Assembly (NCBI GenBank): GCA_035274465.1
Contig: DATEOF010000358.1
Location: forward strand, 1 to 64,000
Length of the DNA stretch: 64,000 bases
Source: JADGRF01 sp035274465
GTDB taxonomy: Bacteria; Myxococcota_A; Polyangia; Polyangiales; JAFGIB01
Direction of reading: 5' to 3'
Numbering within the stretch: position 1 is the stretch's first letter; every line of letters begins with the position of its first letter. A program made the translations under genes and the position numbers. The notes below the pieces were generated by a model. It was not told the DNA's origin and made no database searches. It worked only from the letters and a program-made list of their open reading frames with translations. Below, piece after piece: positions 52,623-61,389 of this stretch.

Positions 52623-53237
52623 ATGATCGAAAATAGAAACGCAGGCGTCACACGCACCGGACCCAAACGTGTCCGCGATCGCATCTTCGATACCGCGTGC
52701 CGCTTGTTTTACGAGCACGGGATTCGTGCGGTGGGCGTCGACGCGATCGCGCAGGAAGCCGGCACCAACAAGATGAGCTTCTATCGGAACTTCGCGTCCA
52801 AGGAGGAGCTCGTCGCGGAGTACCTGCGCGCGCAAGCGCAGGAGTATTGGCGCTGGTGGGACGAAACGACTGCGCAGCACGAAGGGAACCCGCGACGACA
52901 AGTGGAAGCACTGTTCGACGCCTACGCACCGCATGCGCTCGAGGTCTGTCCGCGCGGCTGCGCACTGGCGAACGCGGCGGTGGAGATCGCGGACGAAGAC
53001 GAGGCGCTCGCCCGGATCGTGCGCGACTACAAAGCCGAAGTCCGCAAACGTCTGCGCAAGTTGGCCCGAGACATGGGCGCGCGCGATCCGAATTTGCTGG
53101 GCGACTCGCTGATGCTGTTGATGGAAGGTGGATATTCCGCGCGGGTCGCCACCAAGGGCGCGGCCGGGCCTTTCCGAGCCGCCGCGGCCGCGGCGCGCGA
53201 CTTGATCGACGCCCAGCTGCCCCGCGGACGCAGGTAA
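52623..53237 (+). CDS. TetR/AcrR family repressor of the RND pump
   Basis: 204 residues from ATG 52623, with GAGGGGG seven bases upstream. The HTH is RIFDTACRLFYEHGIRAVGV then DAIAQEAGTNKMSFYRNFAS and KEELVAEYL; the C-terminal helices contain a LEVCPRGCALANAAVEIADE stretch typical of one TetR subfamily. Its location, divergent from the RND operon with a palindrome between, makes it the likely local repressor of both. Confidence 0.92.
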   Translation: MIENRNAGVTRTGPKRVRDRIFDTACRLFYEHGIRAVGVDAIAQEAGTNKMSFYRNFASKEELVAEYLRAQAQEYWRWWDETTAQHEGNPRRQVEALFDAYAPHALEVCPRGCALANAAVEIADEDEALARIVRDYKAEVRKRLRKLARDMGARDPNLLGDSLMLLMEGGYSARVATKGAAGPFRAAAAAARDLIDAQLPRGRR

Positions 53238-53282
53238 GATTCCTTCAAGACCGACAGGGCCGCGATTCCTAGGCTCGTCGGT

Positions 53283-54329
53283 ATGGAAAACAAACCGAAG
53301 GTTTCTGGGTTCGAGGTGGGGCGATCGGTGATGAGCCTGTGGATTCCACAGGCGATCCACGCGGCCGCCGAGTTGGGGATCGCAGATGCGCTCGCGCAAG
53401 GAGCGCTCGAGGCCAAGCAGCTGGCAGCGCGCCTGCAGACGCACGCGGACGCGACCGCGCGGCTGCTGGACGGCCTGGTCGTGTTGGGCCTCGTGACGCG
53501 CGAACAGGACGCCTACGCGCTGACCGAGCTCGGACAATTCTTGCGTTCGGATGTGCCCGGATCGCGCCGAGCCTGGGCGCGCTTGATGGGATCCGAGCGA
53601 GTCTGGCGCGCGTGGGGCCGATTGACCGACTGCGTGCGCACGGGGCGAGCCGCGTTCGCGAGTGGCGAGCAGCGGGGCTCCGACACCGAGACGTTCGATG
53701 TGCTGATCGAGGATCAAGCGTCGGCTGACGTCTTTCATCGCGCGATGGCGGACGGAACCGAAGGCGTGGCCGCGGACGTGGCAGCCGCCGTCGATCTACA
53801 GGCTGCGCGCACGGTGATCGACGTGGGTGGGGGCTACGGAGCACTGCTGTGCGCGTTCCTGGCCGCGCACCCTGACCTGCGTGGACAGGTGTTCGATCGG
53901 GCGTACGCGCGTGCCGGTGCCGAGCAGTATTTCGAACGCCACGGCGTCGCGGCGCGCGCGCGCTTCGTTGCCGGCGACTTCTTCGAAGACGCGCTGCCGG
54001 CGGCGGACCTGCTGCTGCTCAAGAGCGTGATCCACGACTGGGACGACGAGCACAGCCTGAAGATCCTGGCGCGCTGCCGCGAGGCGATCGGAGCGAACGG
54101 GCGATTGATCCTGGTCGAGCCGCCCGCGGCGCCGCCCGGAGCGGCAGTGCCCGCGAGCTTCGCGTGGGTGGTCGCGTTCAGCGACCTCAACATGCTGGTC
54201 AACACGGGCGGCCGCGAGCGCACGGCCGCCGATTACACCGCGCTCCTGCAGCGCGCCGGCCTGCGCGTCTCCGGCCAGCGCCCGACGGCCAGCGGTTTCT
54301 ACAGCTGTTTCGTCTGCGAACGCGCCTAA
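53283..54329 (+). CDS. SAM-dependent O-methyltransferase (hydroxyneurosporene/caffeate O-MT-like)
   Basis: 348 residues. It has the two-domain layout of plant-type O-methyltransferases: an N-terminal dimerisation winged helix (MSLWIPQAIHAAAELGIADA then ATARLLDGLVVLGLVTREQD) and a C-terminal Rossmann domain with VIDVGGGYGALLCAFLAAHP (motif I, D-V-G-G-G), VFDRAYARAGA, LLLKSVIHDWDDEHSLKIL (catalytic His-Asp region) and the late DLNMLVNTGGRERT. This group methylates phenols or catechol-type natural products, and tailoring enzymes of antibiotics. Substrate unknown; it stands alone here, 45 bases after the TetR gene. Confidence 0.88.
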   Translation: MENKPKVSGFEVGRSVMSLWIPQAIHAAAELGIADALAQGALEAKQLAARLQTHADATARLLDGLVVLGLVTREQDAYALTELGQFLRSDVPGSRRAWARLMGSERVWRAWGRLTDCVRTGRAAFASGEQRGSDTETFDVLIEDQASADVFHRAMADGTEGVAADVAAAVDLQAARTVIDVGGGYGALLCAFLAAHPDLRGQVFDRAYARAGAEQYFERHGVAARARFVAGDFFEDALPAADLLLLKSVIHDWDDEHSLKILARCREAIGANGRLILVEPPAAPPGAAVPASFAWVVAFSDLNMLVNTGGRERTAADYTALLQRAGLRVSGQRPTASGFYSCFVCERA

Positions 54330-54461
54330 CACACTGAAAACGCTAATCAATCGGAGCGGCGGCCCGGCGCAGGCACTACGAGTCAAGCGGCGAAATCGTT
54401 CCCCTGCGTCCGGCCGGCGTGCTATCGACCTAGCCCCAAATCGGACTGGAGTGGTTTCCGC

Positions 54462-56072
54462 ATGCAGCTCGTCGTCGACGCCATCGCAGACCTGTACGCC
54501 CGCGCGCTCACCAAACTGCGCAGCCAAGTCACGGAGGGCGGCAAGCTTTCCCGCAGCAAGCTCGAGCAGCGCCAGGTAGCCGCCCACGCCCTGGCGTACC
54601 TCGCGACCGAGCTCGAGGCCGCGCGCCAGATGGCCGCCTGGGCAGCGCGCGTCGGCGGAGAGTACGAACAGCGCATCGCGGCCGCGTACATCGGCGAAGT
54701 CGCCCGCCAGTCGGGCCTGTCGATCGACCTCGGCGCCTGTGAGTCCGTGGACGTTCGCGAGCTCGGCATCACCGACGAAGACCTCGACGCCACCGTGCGC
54801 GCGCCCAGGGTGCTGGCCTTCATCGCAGAGCACGCCCGCTCGGAGCACTACATCGCCATCGCCAAGCACGCGCCCGAACAGGGCTTCGGCGCACTCGGCC
54901 TGGACGACGGAACGCTGGAGGAGATCCGCGGCCAGTTCGCGCGCTTCACCGATCAAGAGGTGCTGCCGCGCGCGCAGGAGATCCATCGCAAGGACATCCT
55001 GATCCCGATGTCGATCGTCGAGCAGATGAGCGAGCTCGGCGTCTTCGGCCTCACCATCCCCGAGGGCTTCGGCGGCCTGGGCCTGGGCAAGGTCGCGATG
55101 TGCGTGGTGACCGAGGAGCTATCGCGCGGCTACATCGGCGTGGGCTCGCTCGGCACCCGCTCCGAGATCGCGGCGGAGCTGATCCAGGGCGGCGGCACCG
55201 ACGAACAGAAGCGCCACTGGCTGCCGAAGCTCGCCTCGGGCGAAGTGCTGCCGACCGCCGTCTTCACCGAACCCAACAATGGCTCGGACCTCGCGCACAT
55301 CACCACGCGCGCAGTCAAACAAGCCGACGGCTCGTACGTGATCAGCGGCGCGAAGACGTGGATCACGCACGCCGTGCGCACCGACCTGATGACGCTGCTC
55401 GCGCGCACCGATCCGAACGATAGCGGCGCGAACGGGCTCTCGATGTTCCTCGTGTCGAAGACGCGCGGCGAAGACGTGCCCGGCAAGGACTTCGTCGACC
55501 CCGGGCTGAGCGGCACCGAGATCAAAGTCCTCGGCTACCGCGGCATGAAGGAGTACGAGCTGTCGTTCGACGGCTTCCACGTGCCCGCCTCGAGCCTGCT
55601 CGGCGGCGTCGAAGGCAAGGCCTTCAAACAGCTCATGACCACGTTCGAGAGCGCGCGCATCCAGACGGCCGCGCGCGGTGTCGGCGTCGCGCAGGCCACC
55701 CTCAACGACGCGCTGCGCTACGCGCACGAGCGGATCCAGTTCGCGAAGCCGATCGCCGAGTTCGGGCGCGTGGGTCGCAAGCTGGGCCGCCTGATCTGCC
55801 GCGTCCAGGCTGCGCGCCAGTTGACGTACTTCGCGGCGCGCGAGAAGGACAAGGACCGTCGCTGCGATCTCGAGGCCGGCATGGCCAAGCTGCTCGCGAC
55901 GCGGGCGGCCTGGGAAGGCGCGGATGCAAACGTGCAGATCCACGGCGGCAACGGCTTCGCCGAGGAGTACACGGCGTCGCGCTTGCTGGTGGATGCGCGC
56001 GTGCTCTCGATCTTCGAAGGCGCGAACGAGATCCAGGCCGACGTGATCGCGCGGCGTCTGCTGGAGAGCTAG
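54462..56072 (+). CDS. mcd: (2S)-methylsuccinyl-CoA dehydrogenase
   Basis: 536 residues. Unlike ordinary acyl-CoA dehydrogenases (~380) it has an N-terminal extension of about 145 residues, as in methylsuccinyl-CoA dehydrogenases of the ethylmalonyl-CoA pathway. Characteristic blocks: FGLTIPEGFGGLGLGKVAMC then VVTEELSRGYIGVGSLGTRS, LPTAVFTEPNNGSDLAH, EIKVLGYRGMKEYELSFDGF, TFESARIQTAARGVGVAQAT, QIHGGNGFAEEY and IFEGANEIQADVIARRLLES. The enzyme, a flavoprotein, oxidises methylsuccinyl-CoA to mesaconyl-CoA during acetyl-CoA assimilation. The other pathway genes (crotonyl-CoA carboxylase/reductase, mutase, mesaconyl-CoA hydratase) are not in the window. Confidence 0.88.
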   Translation: MQLVVDAIADLYARALTKLRSQVTEGGKLSRSKLEQRQVAAHALAYLATELEAARQMAAWAARVGGEYEQRIAAAYIGEVARQSGLSIDLGACESVDVRELGITDEDLDATVRAPRVLAFIAEHARSEHYIAIAKHAPEQGFGALGLDDGTLEEIRGQFARFTDQEVLPRAQEIHRKDILIPMSIVEQMSELGVFGLTIPEGFGGLGLGKVAMCVVTEELSRGYIGVGSLGTRSEIAAELIQGGGTDEQKRHWLPKLASGEVLPTAVFTEPNNGSDLAHITTRAVKQADGSYVISGAKTWITHAVRTDLMTLLARTDPNDSGANGLSMFLVSKTRGEDVPGKDFVDPGLSGTEIKVLGYRGMKEYELSFDGFHVPASSLLGGVEGKAFKQLMTTFESARIQTAARGVGVAQATLNDALRYAHERIQFAKPIAEFGRVGRKLGRLICRVQAARQLTYFAAREKDKDRRCDLEAGMAKLLATRAAWEGADANVQIHGGNGFAEEYTASRLLVDARVLSIFEGANEIQADVIARRLLES

Positions 56073-56077
56073 GCTCG

Positions 56078-56899
56078 TCAGCGACGAGCGGAGACGAGCC
56101 AGCTCGAACCGGCCAGCGCCAGGTCGGGCTGTGCCTCGTACGTGCGCGTCAGCTCTTCGCGCACTTTCGCCACGACCTCGGGGCCGGCGTCCGCCAGCAT
56201 GCGCGCGGCCGGTCCCGCCGCGAGCGCGAAGTCGACGATGCTGGCCTGGCCGCTCCCCGGCGGCGTCACCAAGGCGTCGAAGCGCTCGATGTCGACGGCG
56301 TGGAAGCCGGCAGCGCTCAGCATTCGCGACGTCTTGTCGCGGTCGGCCAACGAATACGGGCCCGGCGCGTCCTTGTTCCAGATGTCCTTGGCCTGCGGGA
56401 TCACGCGCGCCACGGCAGCCACCGGCAGCGAGGCCCAGGGGTTCTCTTCGAACTCACGCCAGCACACGAACGCCAGCCGTGCATTCGCGCGTAGCGCACG
56501 GTGCAAGTTGCCGAACGCGGCCACTGGATCGTCGAAGAACATCACACCGAAGCGCGAGAACAGCAGATCGAACTCGGGTGCGATGGTCGCGGTCGCCGCA
56601 TCGGCCAGCACGAGCTCGACTTGTGGGAGGCTCGCAGCGCGCTGCCTCGCGCGCTCCAGCATCGGCCCCGAGATGTCGATGCCCACGACCTTGCCCGATG
56701 AGCCCACGCGCTCGGCCAACGCCAGCACGGTATCGCCGCAGCCGCAGCCGACGTCCAGCACGCGTTCGCCGCTGTTGGCTGCAGCCAACCGCAGGGCCCC
56801 AGCGCTGAACGGCTCGAGCGCCTGATCGTAGATCGATTGCAGGCGGGTCCAGCGCTCGGCCGCCGGGCCGTTCCAGTGCGCGATCATGTCCTCGTTCAT
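56078..56899 (-). CDS. Class I SAM-dependent methyltransferase
   Basis: 273 residues. Motif I is VLDVGCGCGDTVLALAERVG, followed by VVGIDISGPMLERARQRA, ELVLADAATATIAPEFDLLF and NLHRALRANARLAFVCWREF; a UbiE-like methyltransferase fold. It is convergent with mcd (5-base gap). The substrate is unknown. It is divergent from the FadL-like gene across 57 bases. Confidence 0.9.
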   Translation of the reverse strand: MNEDMIAHWNGPAAERWTRLQSIYDQALEPFSAGALRLAAANSGERVLDVGCGCGDTVLALAERVGSSGKVVGIDISGPMLERARQRAASLPQVELVLADAATATIAPEFDLLFSRFGVMFFDDPVAAFGNLHRALRANARLAFVCWREFEENPWASLPVAAVARVIPQAKDIWNKDAPGPYSLADRDKTSRMLSAAGFHAVDIERFDALVTPPGSGQASIVDFALAAGPAARMLADAGPEVVAKVREELTRTYEAQPDLALAGSSWLVSARR

Positions 56900-56956
56900 T
56901 CCGAGAGCCTAGCATTGGCGCGCAGCACTCGCGTGCGTATGTGCAGCTCAGCTACC

Positions 56957-58441
56957 ATGCGCCGATTGTTGCTGCTCTGCGTGCTCGGGTCGGCGCTCAC
57001 GGCGCAGCGCGCCCATGCGCAAGGCAACGATCTCTTCGGGCCCGCCGGCGGCCGTTCTGCGCTGATGGGCAACACCGGCGTGGCGCTCGGGCGCGACGGT
57101 GCCGCGCCGATCTACAACCCTGCCGGCATCGTGCGCGTGAACGATGAGCGGCTGGCGTTTTCGGCCAACTTCTACTCGCTCAACTTGACCACGTTCTCGG
57201 ACTGGCATCAGCCCGGCGACGTCGACAGCGCTCGGTTCGGCGCACGCGGGCTCGATGACTCCGACCTCACCGACTACAGCTTCCGATTGCTGCCCACGTC
57301 GCTGTGCTTGTTCTTTACGTTGGAGGAGCTGGCCAAGCTGACGTCGGGCGGCGCGCCGTCCGACAAGCCGGCGCGCGGCGACGTGCACCGCAAGCTCGCG
57401 GTGTGCTTCGCCTCGCTCGAGCCCGAGGACCTCGACATGCAAGCGCTCCACTTCGAGGGCGAGACCCAGGCCGGACCGACCTCGCAAGTGCAGTCGATGC
57501 AGCGCCGCTGGACCCGCGTCTACATCGGGCCGACGTACAGCATGCACCTCGATGACGCGCTGGCGTTCGGCGCCTCGCTGCAAGTGGTGTACACGCGCAT
57601 GTCCTTCGGCATTCACAGCACGGCGCTGAGCACGACGCTGGACGGCGGCGGCGTGGGGAGCAGCCTCGCCAGCAGCGGCGAGGGCCGCACGTTCGGTCTG
57701 GTGGCTTCACTCGGCGCGACCTATCAGTACGGCGATGTGACGTTTGGACTCAACGTGCGCTCGCCGATGCTGCACGTGTACGGCTCGTACTCGGAGACCT
57801 CCGAGCGCTCGCTGAGCGCTAGCAGCGGCAGCGAGACCGTCCTGGCGAGCGCGTCGGGTAGTCTGCACACGCCGCCGCCGATCCGGATCGCGCTCGGGAC
57901 CGGCCTGTCTCTGGGCAGGCTGACGCTCGAGGTAGACGCTGCCCTGAACATCGCTGCGCGGCCCGCGGTGTCGGCCGAGCTGGACGTGCAGCGCAGCCGC
58001 TTGACCGACCAGGGCGTGGATCTCAGTCGAATCCGCCAGCAGTATAGCGAGGCGCCTTCGCACACCACGCTCAACCCCAGTGCAGGCGCCGAATACTCGC
58101 TCACGGACGGGCTGAGTCTGCTGGCAGGGATATCGCTCAACTTCAGCGCGCTCGATCCGCTCGAGCCCACCGTGGCCATCGGAAACCTCGCCCAGGCGCG
58201 CACCAATCACGCGAGTGTAGCTGCGGGCATCGGCTCGTACTGGAATGAAGGCGAGCTGCTGTTCGGCATACAGTTCGACTACGGGTGGGGCGATGCCATC
58301 GCGGCGAATCCCTACACGCTGCCCAACCGCTGGTCGGTGATCGACACCGACAGCTACACGTTGTTGTTCGTCGTGTCGGGGTCGACGTCGTTGAAGGCGA
58401 TCGTTCGGACAGTCAACAAGATCACGGGTGCTGACGAGTAG
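56957..58441 (+). CDS. FadL/OmpP1-family outer-membrane transport protein
   Basis: 494 residues from ATG 56957; an earlier frame to 56837 antisense to the methyltransferase is rejected. A signal peptide (LLLLCVLGSALTAQRAHA) precedes GNDLFGPAGGRSALMGNTGV and ALGRDGAAPIYNPAGIVRVN, the FadL-type N-terminal hatch (A-x-x-x-x-NPAG). The remainder is composed of amphipathic beta strands alternating with polar loops, consistent with a 14-stranded barrel, ending in an aromatic-rich strand. FadL relatives carry hydrophobic molecules across the outer membrane; the ligand is unknown. Its stop overlaps the convergent sigma-factor gene by 20 bases. Confidence 0.85.
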   Translation: MRRLLLLCVLGSALTAQRAHAQGNDLFGPAGGRSALMGNTGVALGRDGAAPIYNPAGIVRVNDERLAFSANFYSLNLTTFSDWHQPGDVDSARFGARGLDDSDLTDYSFRLLPTSLCLFFTLEELAKLTSGGAPSDKPARGDVHRKLAVCFASLEPEDLDMQALHFEGETQAGPTSQVQSMQRRWTRVYIGPTYSMHLDDALAFGASLQVVYTRMSFGIHSTALSTTLDGGGVGSSLASSGEGRTFGLVASLGATYQYGDVTFGLNVRSPMLHVYGSYSETSERSLSASSGSETVLASASGSLHTPPPIRIALGTGLSLGRLTLEVDAALNIAARPAVSAELDVQRSRLTDQGVDLSRIRQQYSEAPSHTTLNPSAGAEYSLTDGLSLLAGISLNFSALDPLEPTVAIGNLAQARTNHASVAAGIGSYWNEGELLFGIQFDYGWGDAIAANPYTLPNRWSVIDTDSYTLLFVVSGSTSLKAIVRTVNKITGADE

Positions 58442-59705
58442 AGGCTTGAACGCACTCCGCAGCCCGAGCCAGCAGACGGTCGCGCATGCGTACATTCTGC
58501 GTCAACGCTGCGGCCCGCTCGAACTCGAGCGCCGCTTCGCGCAGCCGGCCGAGCTTGAACAGAAAGTCCGCACGCGCGCTCGGCAGCAGGTGGTAGTTCT
58601 GCAGCGCTGGTTGACTTCCCAACGCATCGACGATCGCGAGCCCCGCCGCGGGCCCCTCGGCCATCGAGACTGCCACCGCACGGTTCAGCTCCACCACCGG
58701 CGACCGCATCAACTCCGACAGCTCGCCGTACAGCGCCGCGATCCGCGACCAGTCGGTGTCCGCCGCCACCGCCGCACGTGCGTGACAGGCGGTGATCGCC
58801 GCCTGCAACACGTACGGACCACGCGACCCAGCCAGACCCTCGGCGCGCGCCAGTGCGGCCAAACCGCGACCGATGAGCAGCCGATCCCAGCGCGAGCGGT
58901 TTTGATCCAGGAGCAGGATCGGCTCGCCTGCCGCATCGACCCGCGCCGGCGTGCGCGAGGCGTTGATCTCCATCAAAGCTACCAGGCCGTGCACCTCGGG
59001 CTCATTCGGCGCCAGCTCGGCCAGCGTACGGCCGAGCCGCAGTGCGTCCTCGCACAGCGCAGGGCGCATACAGTCCTCGCCCGCGGTCGCCGAGTAGCCC
59101 TCGTTGAAGATCAGGTAGATCACCTCGAGCACCGAGGCCAGGCGCTCGCCCAGCTCGGGCCCGCGCGGCACCTCGAACGGCACGCGCTTATCCGCCAGCG
59201 TGCGCTTGGCGCGCACGATGCGCTGCGCGACCGTCGGCTCTGGTTGCAAGAAGGCGCGCGCGATCTCCGCGGTCGTGAGCCCGCCGAGCAGACGCAAGGT
59301 CAGCGCGACCCGCGCCTCGGTCGACAGCACCGGGTGACAGGCCGTGAACATCAACTTCAGCAAGTCATCGCCCAGCTCGTCGTCGAGCGCTGCATCGAGC
59401 TCGTCTGCGACGGCGAGGCTCTGCGCCTCGAGCACGTAGCCGAGCTCGGCGTGTTTGCGCTCCAGCATCTTGCCGCGCCGCAGCACGTTCAGGGCGCGGT
59501 TCTTGGCGATCGCGGTCAGCCAAGCGCCCGGGTTGTTCGGAACACCGGACACCGGCCACTGCTCGAGCGCGGCGACCAGCGCATCCTGCGCCAACTCTTC
59601 GGCCACGCCCACGTCGCGCACCATGCGCGTCAGGCCCGCGATCAGGCGCGGCGACTCGATGCCGAACACCGCGCGGATCGTCTGCTGGATGTCAGGGCCT
59701 GCCAC
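58422..59705 (-). CDS. ECF42-type sigma factor with C-terminal helical-repeat domain
   Basis: 427 residues. Sigma region 2 is IESPRLIAGLTRMVRDVGVA then EELAQDALVAALEQWP and NPGAWLTAIAKNRALNVLRR; region 4 is VALTLRLLGGLTTAEIARAF then LQPEPTVAQRIVRAKRTLAD. After this a ~230-residue C-terminus follows (LIFNEGYSATAGEDCMRPAL, GLVALMEINASRTPARVDAA, SPVVELNRAVAVSMAEGPAA): the DUF6596/TPR extension of the ECF42 group. The upstream gene encodes a DGPF/YCII protein, the usual partner. No anti-sigma factor is present, so its control is presumably through the extension. Confidence 0.93.
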   Translation of the reverse strand: MAGPDIQQTIRAVFGIESPRLIAGLTRMVRDVGVAEELAQDALVAALEQWPVSGVPNNPGAWLTAIAKNRALNVLRRGKMLERKHAELGYVLEAQSLAVADELDAALDDELGDDLLKLMFTACHPVLSTEARVALTLRLLGGLTTAEIARAFLQPEPTVAQRIVRAKRTLADKRVPFEVPRGPELGERLASVLEVIYLIFNEGYSATAGEDCMRPALCEDALRLGRTLAELAPNEPEVHGLVALMEINASRTPARVDAAGEPILLLDQNRSRWDRLLIGRGLAALARAEGLAGSRGPYVLQAAITACHARAAVAADTDWSRIAALYGELSELMRSPVVELNRAVAVSMAEGPAAGLAIVDALGSQPALQNYHLLPSARADFLFKLGRLREAALEFERAAALTQNVRMRDRLLARAAECVQASTRQHP

Positions 59706-59750
59706 CGCCCAGCATCACAGCACTTTCGTACCTGACGCGCAAAGCGTGGT

Positions 59751-60101
59751 TCAGCCCGGAGCCAAATCGGCCGCGTCGAACACCTGCAGGATCTCGCCGT
59801 CACCGTCTCCTGCGACCGCCATGAAGCGGCGCGCCAGGTCGATGGCCTCCTGTTTGGAGCCGGCGCGGATCAGTGCGAAGCCGTCGATCAGCTCCTTGGT
59901 CTCGGCAAACGGCCCGTCGGTCACCGAGAACTTGCCGGCGGCGTAGCGCACCTTGGTGCCCTTGGTCGGCCGTACCAGGCCGCCGGTCATGATCAGCACC
60001 CCCGACTTCGCCATCTCTTCGCTGAATTTCGCGATCTCGGCCATGTGCTCGGGCGTGGGCGGAACGCTCGGGTCGCTGCTGTATGTCATCAGAAATTTCA
60101 T
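59751..60101 (-). CDS. DGPF-domain (YCII-related) protein
   Basis: 116 residues from ATG 60101, with AGGAG about eight bases upstream. The family hallmark is the FSVTDGPFAETKELIDGFAL motif (D-G-P-F-x-E-T-K-E) and the LIRAGSKQEAIDLARRF helix, in a small alpha/beta YCII fold. ECF42 sigma factors are typically encoded beside DGPF proteins and regulate them. It lies 45 bases before the sigma gene on the same strand, so the two are probably co-transcribed. The function of DGPF proteins is unknown. Confidence 0.93.
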   Translation of the reverse strand: MKFLMTYSSDPSVPPTPEHMAEIAKFSEEMAKSGVLIMTGGLVRPTKGTKVRYAAGKFSVTDGPFAETKELIDGFALIRAGSKQEAIDLARRFMAVAGDGDGEILQVFDAADLAPG

Positions 60102-60146
60102 CTGTTCTCTCCTGTACGCACAGAGGCCACAACGGACCTTACCCAC

Positions 60147-60175
60147 TCGACAACCCACCCCACTCCGTTTCGACA
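60147..60175 (-). promoter_or_regulatory. Candidate ECF42 promoter element upstream of the DGPF gene
   Basis: TGTCGA occurs twice on the minus strand (60175-60170 and 60152-60147), upstream of the DGPF start. TGTCGA is the -35 motif I recall for ECF42-group promoters; no convincing -10 is seen at ideal spacing, so this is a candidate only. Confidence 0.3.
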
Positions 60176-60201
60176 CCCCCGGGTGATAAAATCTTCCCCA
60201 G

Positions 60202-61389
60202 ATGACGCCCCAGAAGGCCCGTCTCACCCCCCAGGCTGGCTTCAACCTGCTCGCCCTCCTGGTCATCGTCTGCTGGCTGGCGCTCCTTCCCTCGCTCCAC
60301 CGCTTTCCCCCTGACATCCAGATCTACTACCGCGCTGCCCAGCGGCTCGCTCACGGCGAAGCGCTCTACCCTTTGCACAGCGGCTACATCTACCCGCCGC
60401 TCCTGGCCCAGGCGCTCGCGCTCGTCCCGCTGCCCCGAGCCGGCGTCCTCGTGCTCTGGAGCGTGCTGCTGGCAGCGTCGGCCCTGATCACCGTCTGGCT
60501 CGGCCTGCGCGCCGCGCGGCTGCGCGTCCCGGAAGTCTCGATCAACACGCAGCTCCTCTCGGCCCTGGGGTTCGGCCTCTTGCTCTCCGAGCCCGTGTTT
60601 CGCGGACTGTTGCTCGGCAACGCCTCGCCGCTCGTCGCCGGACTGCTCGCGCTTGCAGCCAATAGCTTCTGGACGTTTCCGCTCGCCAGCGGCGTACTTC
60701 TCGGCCTCGCAACCTCGATCAAGATCGTGCCCGGTGTACTTTTGGCCTGGATGGTCGGTGCCTACATGCGCCAGCGCGAGCGCCGCTTCCTGGTCGGCGC
60801 CGCCGCAGGCATGATCACACTCGCGCTCAGCCTCGTGCACCCCGACACGCTCGGCTACCTCGATGCTGCGCACGACGAAGTGCAGTCCCGGCTGGGGCTC
60901 GGCAACAACCTCTCGGTGTTCGCCGAGCTCGAGCGCATGAGCGGGCTGCGCGTCCCAGGCGTGCTGGGCCCGCTGTTCGGAGCTGCGGCCGCATTCGCGC
61001 TCGGCCTGCGCATGCCGGCCGGCCCCGCTGCCGCTCAGAGCGGCTGGGGCATCGCGCAGCTGATCGCGCTGCTCAGCGCACCGGTCGCCTGGTCGCACCT
61101 GTACGTGCTGGCGCTGTGGCCCGCGCTGATCGCAGCCGGCAACCTGGCGCGCGACTCGGCACAGACCACGGCTCCAAAGCGCTGGCAGCTCGAAGCGCTG
61201 ATCATGCTGATGGTGTTCTGCATCCTGATGCGCGTGCGCTTCTTCTACTCGCCCGACGACGTCTGGGGCAGCGTGGTGTTCCCACTGATCCCGCTGATCG
61301 GTCTGGGGTTGATCGCCCGCCGCCTTTTCCACGACTGGCGCCAGCCGGTACCGCAGCCCTCAGCGGCGCTCGGCAGCTCGGCGATTTAG
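60202..61389 (+). CDS. GT87-family (DUF2029) membrane glycosyltransferase
   Basis: 395 residues with about nine hydrophobic helices. The early loop PPDIQIYYRAAQRLAHGEAL then YPLHSGYIYPPLLAQ is the GT87 signature (D-x-x-x-Y-Y-x-A-A-x-x-L-x-x-G-x-x-L-Y...Y-I-Y-P-P). Such enzymes, typified by mycobacterial polyprenyl-phosphate-mannose mannosyltransferases, transfer sugars in the periplasmic or outer leaflet. Acceptor unknown. It converges with the next gene (overlapping stops). Confidence 0.85.
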   Translation: MTPQKARLTPQAGFNLLALLVIVCWLALLPSLHRFPPDIQIYYRAAQRLAHGEALYPLHSGYIYPPLLAQALALVPLPRAGVLVLWSVLLAASALITVWLGLRAARLRVPEVSINTQLLSALGFGLLLSEPVFRGLLLGNASPLVAGLLALAANSFWTFPLASGVLLGLATSIKIVPGVLLAWMVGAYMRQRERRFLVGAAAGMITLALSLVHPDTLGYLDAAHDEVQSRLGLGNNLSVFAELERMSGLRVPGVLGPLFGAAAAFALGLRMPAGPAAAQSGWGIAQLIALLSAPVAWSHLYVLALWPALIAAGNLARDSAQTTAPKRWQLEALIMLMVFCILMRVRFFYSPDDVWGSVVFPLIPLIGLGLIARRLFHDWRQPVPQPSAALGSSAI

